Below, one piece after another: positions 7,775 to 11,457 of a DNA stretch of 11,457 nucleotides. The position numbers and the translations under genes were made by a program. The notes beneath the pieces were generated by a model. That model searched no databases and was not told where the DNA came from. It worked only from the letters and a program-made list of their open reading frames with translations. Source of the DNA: RGIG3872 sp045660245 (GTDB lineage Bacteria; Bacillota; Clostridia; Christensenellales; UBA1242); the NCBI GenBank assembly GCA_045660245.1, contig JAZRDJ010000015.1, positions 1 to 11,457 on the forward strand, given 5' to 3'. Every line of letters begins with the position of its first letter. Within the stretch, counting starts at the first letter, position 1.

Positions 7775-8368
7775 TCAATTTCTCCAAACTGGCATAATTC
7801 TGCTTCCGCGCTTCTGTCTTGCGTCCTCAAGTTCACTCTTGAACTTTTGCTCCATAACTGACGCCTCAGCAAACAACAACTTACTGCTCAAATACTCACT
7901 TGCAACTCCGAGCGCCACAATGTGATTTGTGAGCGAAAGTGGCAGAGAAAACTCATCAAACAATGAGTCCAAATCCTCACACTCAAAAAAGTATGAAATC
8001 ATCAAATCCTTGTTCTTGATCGCCGTTTTTACATGATCGAAATAAACATTGAAGACAACTGGAGAATTGAGTGAATCCACAACGTCCTTGACTGAAATAA
8101 TTTGCTTTTCAAGCGCATCAAAAAAGATTTTCCCCTCTGCGTCAGTTTTGACTTTTTCGACATGAATGTTCTTGATGTAATTCCTTGTGATGCTGTTTAC
8201 AACCGAAAGAGCAAGACTCTTCATCAAAATCAAATCGTTCTTGTCATGCTCCGCAAAATCTTTTATCTCTTGCTCAAAAGTTGATTTTTGCGAAATACCA
8301 CGCAACTTTTCTCTGCGTTCAAATTGCCCCAAAATGAGCAAAACCTCTTCCAAAATATCTTCCAACAT
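7775..8368 (-). CDS. Head-tail connector / adaptor protein
   Basis: A 197-residue, mainly helical protein between the capsid genes and the tail hub, in the slot of head-completion adaptors (P22 gp4 or HK97 gp6 type). Residues 1-65 are helical (MLEDILEEVLLILGQF), and 140-180 include LPLSLTNHIVALGVASEYLSSKLL. The C-terminus ends SRIMPVWRN, like the basic P-x-R/W endings common in phage adaptor and tail accessory proteins. ATG 8368 is chosen because GAGGTGG lies about eight bases upstream. That site overlaps the stop of the preceding gene, implying coupling. GTG 8377 is a possible alternative; TTG 8401 is unlikely because it would overlap the upstream gene without a site. Adaptor function is inferred from position, size and helical content, since no single diagnostic motif is present. 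Confidence 0.65.
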   Translation of the reverse strand: MLEDILEEVLLILGQFERREKLRGISQKSTFEQEIKDFAEHDKNDLILMKSLALSVVNSITRNYIKNIHVEKVKTDAEGKIFFDALEKQIISVKDVVDSLNSPVVFNVYFDHVKTAIKNKDLMISYFFECEDLDSLFDEFSLPLSLTNHIVALGVASEYLSSKLLFAEASVMEQKFKSELEDARQKRGSRIMPVWRN

Positions 8369-8378
8369 ATCCGCCACC

Positions 8379-8774
8379 TCACACTCCCTTGTTTTTTTCA
8401 ATTATTCTTTGTATTTGTCGCCCTGAAATCTCTTCTCGGGATTTCTTGGCATAATCCATGATCGCATCAAAATGATCTGATGCATCTTGCTTGATTTGCT
8501 CGAGTTTGCTTTGTTCGAGCCTTCTGTTTTGAACTTCAATTTGTTCAAATAATTTTTTCATGTTTTCACGCCTTGTCTCAAAAAGTCGCCCAATCACTCT
8601 CGAATCGAGTTCACTTGGATGAATTCTCAAACAAAACGATCCACGCTTGTTTGACTTGTCGTGAATTTCATAAACCTCTTGGCGCGGATTAAAAAACAGT
8701 TCATATGATCTGTTGATCATTTTGATCCTCTTTGCAATCCCATACATATCATCAACTTTCATGAGTTCATTCAT
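8379..8774 (-). CDS. Small helical virion-module protein
   Basis: A 131-residue protein, the first gene after the capsid terminator. Its N-terminal part has a beta-like segment (SYELFFNPRQEVYEIHD, 23-39), then FCLRIHPSELDSRVI (47-61), followed by a long charged helix or coiled coil from about 65 to 128 (ENMKKLFEQIEVQNRRLEQ). Small proteins with a 'yELFFN...y.v.d.....L.SR' front and helical tail occur next to capsid genes in Bacillota phages, mostly annotated only as phage protein. A head-completion or assembly role is inferred from position. ATG 8774 is favoured because AGGGGGA lies eight bases upstream; a TTG at 8798 is in frame without a site. The stop overlaps the ribosome-binding site of the next gene. 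Confidence 0.7.
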   Translation of the reverse strand: MNELMKVDDMYGIAKRIKMINRSYELFFNPRQEVYEIHDKSNKRGSFCLRIHPSELDSRVIGRLFETRRENMKKLFEQIEVQNRRLEQSKLEQIKQDASDHFDAIMDYAKKSREEISGRQIQRIIEKNKGV

Positions 8775-8812
8775 GATGATCTTCCCCCTGGCGTTCAATT
8801 GTCCGCAAATTC

Positions 8813-8857
8813 AAAAAAACAACACAAAGCCAGGGAACTTTTTGTTCCCCAGCCTTG
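8813..8857 (-). terminator. Intrinsic terminator after the capsid gene
   Basis: In the minus-strand transcript, CAAGGCTGGGGAAC (8857-8844) can pair with GTTCCCTGGCTTTG (8838-8825) around an AAAAA loop, a 14-pair stem with three G-U pairs. A run of seven T's follows shortly after (8819-8813). The stem starts 15 bases after the capsid stop. It would lower expression of the downstream connector and tail genes relative to capsid protein unless it is partly read through. Confidence 0.82.
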
Positions 8858-8871
8858 CTTTGTTTGGTTTC

Positions 8872-10053
8872 TTATGATTCCAAAATACCCTCAATCATCG
8901 CTTGACCAGCGCACTTGTCACAAATGATATCAGCATATTTCACAAGCGTAGCACTGTATGTTGGCTTGCCTGGATTTTGCTTGATCACTTTTCCATCTTC
9001 ACCAGCGAGCCAGTTCCAGTCGCAAAGTTCATGGAGATTAAATTCTTTTGTATTCAAAAGATACATTGTGTTTGGCTTCACAAATCTGTCAGACACAAGA
9101 GGAATTCCGTTGTATGAAATTGCCTTGTATCCACCAGCAAGATCCATGATGTCAACGTTTGTTCTGTATGAAGTGAAGTATTCTTGATAATTTCTCTTCA
9201 CACCCGCTGAACAAACAATGAAGTCAACCTTGCTGTCTGCATTTTCTTCAAGAGCATCGATTGCTCGTTGCATATAGATATCAGTGATTTGCTTTTTTGT
9301 TTCGCCTTGAGAGATGTCAGTCATGTATGGGATCATCCAGCCATAGTTCGCTCTGTCAAGCCCATAAAGCACGCCTTCATTTTTGAAGATTGCACCAAGA
9401 CCAGTGAGTTCTTTTCCAAAAGAACCTTGAACGCAAATCTTGTATGCTCCATTACCATATGCCCCAGCAGAAATTGCTTTCCCGAGCACAATTTCTTTTG
9501 TTTGTCTGTTGATTGAAACAATTCTCACCGCAGCCTCTTGAACATTTCCAGATTCGTCAACAACATCAATCACCATGCCTTCCACAAGATTAATGCAAGA
9601 GTCCACAACCATTGTTGTTGCAGTGTTTGAAACGACGCCAGCAAGCACGCCAGATCCATCGCCATAAAGCATTCTGCCAAAGTTGAAAGATGACGCACGA
9701 ATGAGCCCTTCCATTTCAGCGTTCAAAAGATTTACGAACGCCCCAGCAGAAGACGCAGACGCTCTGACAGCCTTGTCAGAAATTTCGATTCTACCATAAA
9801 GGTTTTTGAGATCAAGCACAAATTGTGCATAGTTGTTGCCAGCAGCAGTTGGGAGTTCTCCACTTTCACTTCCGGCACCAATTCCACCATTCAATCCATA
9901 TGGCGCAAGTTTTCTGATTTCCTTGCCCCACACGTCAGAAGTAGTTTGTTTAATTTTCGCGAGCAATGGGTTGATTGAAGTATTGAGTTGTTCAGAAACA
10001 ACACCCAAGTATACTTCTTTGAGCGCATTGTCCGCAGTTGCAAGTGTTACCAT
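8872..10053 (-). CDS. Major capsid protein, HK97 fold
   Basis: A 393-residue protein that forms the icosahedral head. The N-terminus (LATADNALKEVYLGVVSEQL) and the stretch FVLDLKNLYGRIEISDKAVRAS (78-99, the E-loop/P-domain join) are typical of Bacillota phage capsid proteins. About residues 136-212 look like an inserted beta-barrel domain (LVEGMVIDVVDESGN...EAAVRIVSIN...KEIVLGKAI), resembling I-domains of P22-like or related capsids. The C-terminal part has the common capsid pattern (YKAISYNGIPLVSDRFV, 309-325; then NTMYLLNTKEFNLHE). ATG 10053 follows GGAAGGAGAAATT, a very strong site; a TTG five codons upstream is not favoured. No N-terminal protease-cleavage delta domain is visible, consistent with a separate scaffold gene just upstream. 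Confidence 0.93.
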   Translation of the reverse strand: MVTLATADNALKEVYLGVVSEQLNTSINPLLAKIKQTTSDVWGKEIRKLAPYGLNGGIGAGSESGELPTAAGNNYAQFVLDLKNLYGRIEISDKAVRASASSAGAFVNLLNAEMEGLIRASSFNFGRMLYGDGSGVLAGVVSNTATTMVVDSCINLVEGMVIDVVDESGNVQEAAVRIVSINRQTKEIVLGKAISAGAYGNGAYKICVQGSFGKELTGLGAIFKNEGVLYGLDRANYGWMIPYMTDISQGETKKQITDIYMQRAIDALEENADSKVDFIVCSAGVKRNYQEYFTSYRTNVDIMDLAGGYKAISYNGIPLVSDRFVKPNTMYLLNTKEFNLHELCDWNWLAGEDGKVIKQNPGKPTYSATLVKYADIICDKCAGQAMIEGILES

Positions 10054-10134
10054 AATTTCTCCTTCCAAATAAAATATTAATAATAAAAATTAAAAAAAAT
10101 AAAATTTTCAGAATTTCACACAAAAATCAAAAAG
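10054..10134 (-). promoter_or_regulatory. AT-rich capsid leader with strong ribosome-binding site
   Basis: The 81-base gap between scaffold and capsid genes has only 12 G or C bases, and 10067-10108 has none. It ends in GGAAGGAG before the capsid ATG. No convincing -35/-10 pair can be picked from such biased sequence, and no strong hairpin is present. An unstructured leader would favour high capsid translation; a promoter is possible but not shown. Confidence 0.4.
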
Positions 10135-10866
10135 TTACTCACCTTTGAGCATTTTCTCAAATATTTTCCCAGCACCTTCAATACTCCCTGCATTCTTCTT
10201 TGCACTGGTCGCCAGCACAAACGAATTCATGTGCGAAAGCGTGCTTGGACTTTTTTCCTGAGCCTTCACTCCCATCAAATAATCTTTGATGATCTGGCTT
10301 TTGAGTTTCTCATTTTTCATTATGTGCTCCTGAACAAACTCTGGGTCATCAATCAAATCTGCAGGATTGCTCACATTGCTTGATTTTGCGATCTTGAACG
10401 CGATATGAATGCCGTTTTTCATTTTCATGAGTTCTGGCTCTTGCCGCAAGACATTCGCAATGTCCTTTGCATGTTGCTTTGCTTCTGGAGTTCTTGAAAA
10501 AAAGTCATCAACCTTGCTTTCCCAAGAAACTTCACTTGATTGACTTTCACCCATGTTGTCGCTACGAGCATTTTCACTCAACGCACTTTTGCTCATTGAA
10601 CCCTCTTCAATTTTTGGGGTTGCATCGTCAGCATGAACATTCTTGAAACTTTCAAGTTCTCTTGAAACTTCCGCGAGTTTCTGACTTTTTCTTGTGAACT
10701 CCGATTGCAAATTTTCATATGCCTCAAGCAACCTTGTTGCATCTTTAAATTTCCCAAAAGTGGAGCCAGCATCAACATTTTTCTTGATAGTGCTTTCCGG
10801 ATTTTCATCTACCATGCGAAAACTTTCTTCTGCTTGTGGTTGTTCCACTTGTCTTTCTTCACTCAT
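10135..10866 (-). CDS. Phage capsid scaffolding protein
   Basis: A 243-residue, acidic, mostly helical protein placed between portal and capsid genes, where scaffolds of this phage type lie. Scaffold guides capsid assembly into a prohead and is then lost. The segment FKDATRLLEAYENLQSEF (40-57) followed by TRKSQKL (58-64) is the family hallmark. A helix-forming, low-complexity middle (65-120) and a more conserved C-terminal region (HAKDIANVLRQEPELM, 132-147; EHIMKNEKLKSQIIKDYL, 180-197) follow. The end is a small basic helix (GKIFEKMLKGE), matching the usual capsid-binding end of scaffolds. ATG 10866 is used, with GGAG 11 bases upstream, slightly far. A TTG at 10914, overlapping the portal stop, is in frame but has no site. 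No protease motif is seen. Confidence 0.82.
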   Translation of the reverse strand: MSEERQVEQPQAEESFRMVDENPESTIKKNVDAGSTFGKFKDATRLLEAYENLQSEFTRKSQKLAEVSRELESFKNVHADDATPKIEEGSMSKSALSENARSDNMGESQSSEVSWESKVDDFFSRTPEAKQHAKDIANVLRQEPELMKMKNGIHIAFKIAKSSNVSNPADLIDDPEFVQEHIMKNEKLKSQIIKDYLMGVKAQEKSPSTLSHMNSFVLATSAKKNAGSIEGAGKIFEKMLKGE

Positions 10867-10910
10867 AATTTTTTTCACTCCATTTAAATTTTTCAAAAAA
10901 TTTGTTTTTC

Positions 10911-11457
10911 TCAATTGATTTTTGACACATCATCTTGCCCCATGCTTGACCCAGCAAAAAGCAAAACCTTGTGCTCAAGAATGTGGTTTTTGATGAGCGT
11001 CAAATGCTCTTCACCAAAATTCTTTGACTCGTCTGAAATCAAGAATTTTGTGTGCTCAGAAATGTGGATTTCATGATCGTCAATGTCAAGTGGCGCAATC
11101 TTTTCATTTCCAATCATCAAGTTTTCTTTGATCGCTCTTTTGGTGTGAAGCGCAGAAATGTCACTCACATTGTCAAAAGTCGCAAAGCCGAGGCCAGACA
11201 AAATCTTGTTCCTTGTTCTCTCGGTGACTCTTCCGTCATTCCCCGCAAAAAGCCCCAGCCTGTACAACTCCAAAAGCATACTCTTTCTCTGCGCTGGTGA
11301 TTCAGCAAGTTCGTTGTCAGACTCCAAAATAATTTCTTCAAATGAAAGATCACTTTTGTTCCAATAATACGTTTCGATCTCCCCATGTTCGTTTGCCACC
11401 TTCGAAAGACGTTTTGTGCTTGCAAATTGCTTGTATAACCTCACCACTTGCTCTGCA
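10911..11457 (-). CDS. Portal protein, C-terminal part only
   Basis: The reading frame is open to the right edge, so only the last 182 residues are visible. The portal is the dodecameric head vertex through which DNA is packaged and released. Supporting signs are VVRLYKQFA near the edge, SPAQRKSMLLELYRLGLFA, and the acidic-histidine stretch PLDIDDHEIHISEHTKFLISDE close to the C-terminus, a pattern frequent in portal proteins of Bacillota phages. The gene order portal-scaffold-capsid that follows agrees. The stop TGA (10913-10911) lies 44 bases before the scaffold start. A GTG at 11447 is an internal valine codon, not a start. The N-terminal clip and wing domains are outside the window, and the large terminase is expected further right. 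Confidence 0.83.
   Translation of the reverse strand, partial: AEQVVRLYKQFASTKRLSKVANEHGEIETYYWNKSDLSFEEIILESDNELAESPAQRKSMLLELYRLGLFAGNDGRVTERTRNKILSGLGFATFDNVSDISALHTKRAIKENLMIGNEKIAPLDIDDHEIHISEHTKFLISDESKNFGEEHLTLIKNHILEHKVLLFAGSSMGQDDVSKIN

Noticed and set aside
7774..7872. N-terminal extension of the hub protein overlapping the adaptor gene by 98 bases
   Set aside because: ATG 7773 has GGAGA at good spacing and abuts the previous stop; the extension is basic, unlike the family, and is the adaptor gene read out of frame.
1..11457. Stop-codon reassignment, because no gene ends in TAG
   Set aside because: The nine visible stops are only TAA and TGA, but nine is too few in AT-rich DNA, and no gene needs an in-frame TAG or TGA to stay open. 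The standard code explains everything.
1..11457. CRISPR array, tRNA genes, insertion sequence or reverse transcriptase
   Set aside because: No regularly spaced repeats, no cloverleaf-like sequence, no transposase ends and no YxDD-type reverse transcriptase frame were seen on either strand.

Overview
The window is part of a tailed-phage (Caudoviricetes) or prophage late region. All ten protein genes lie on the minus strand, so transcription runs from the right edge to the left edge. They are tightly packed: several stops and starts lie within a few bases of each other, and one pair overlaps as ATGA. The DNA is AT-rich. Most genes have strong GGAGG-type ribosome-binding sites, and the virion proteins resemble families common in phages of Bacillota (Clostridia-like gut bacteria). 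The host is therefore inferred to be a low-GC Gram-positive. No integrase, tRNA, host gene or attachment site is visible, so a free phage cannot be told from a prophage.

In order of transcription, 11457-10135 is the head-assembly start: the C-terminal part of the portal protein, cut by the window edge, and a scaffolding protein. A very AT-rich leader (10134-10054) precedes the major capsid protein (10053-8872), which is followed by a strong intrinsic terminator (8857-8813). Two small connector-type genes come next (8774-8379 and 8368-7775). Three large beta-rich tail genes follow: a P22 gp10-like hub/stabilization protein (7773-6274), an 800-residue protein ending in a C-type-lectin fold of the kind diversified by diversity-generating retroelements (6271-3869), and a 680-residue tail fibre-like protein (3867-1825). 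An 87-residue protein of unknown function overlaps the end of the last. After a 105-base gap with a dyad and a possible promoter comes a coiled-coil protein (1459-341). A hairpin terminator (325-290) closes this unit, and a two-helix holin starts the lysis module at 259 and runs off the left edge.

The connectors are followed directly by a gp10-like hub and receptor-binding proteins. No tail tube, tail chaperone or tape-measure gene lies between them. This favours a short-tailed, podovirus-like particle: portal, capsid and scaffold build the head, the connectors and hub close it, and the lectin and fibre-like proteins contact the host. Most of the region is an ordinary virion module. The most notable element is the lectin-type receptor-binding protein, whose C-terminus looks like a retroelement variable region although no reverse transcriptase or template repeat is present here.
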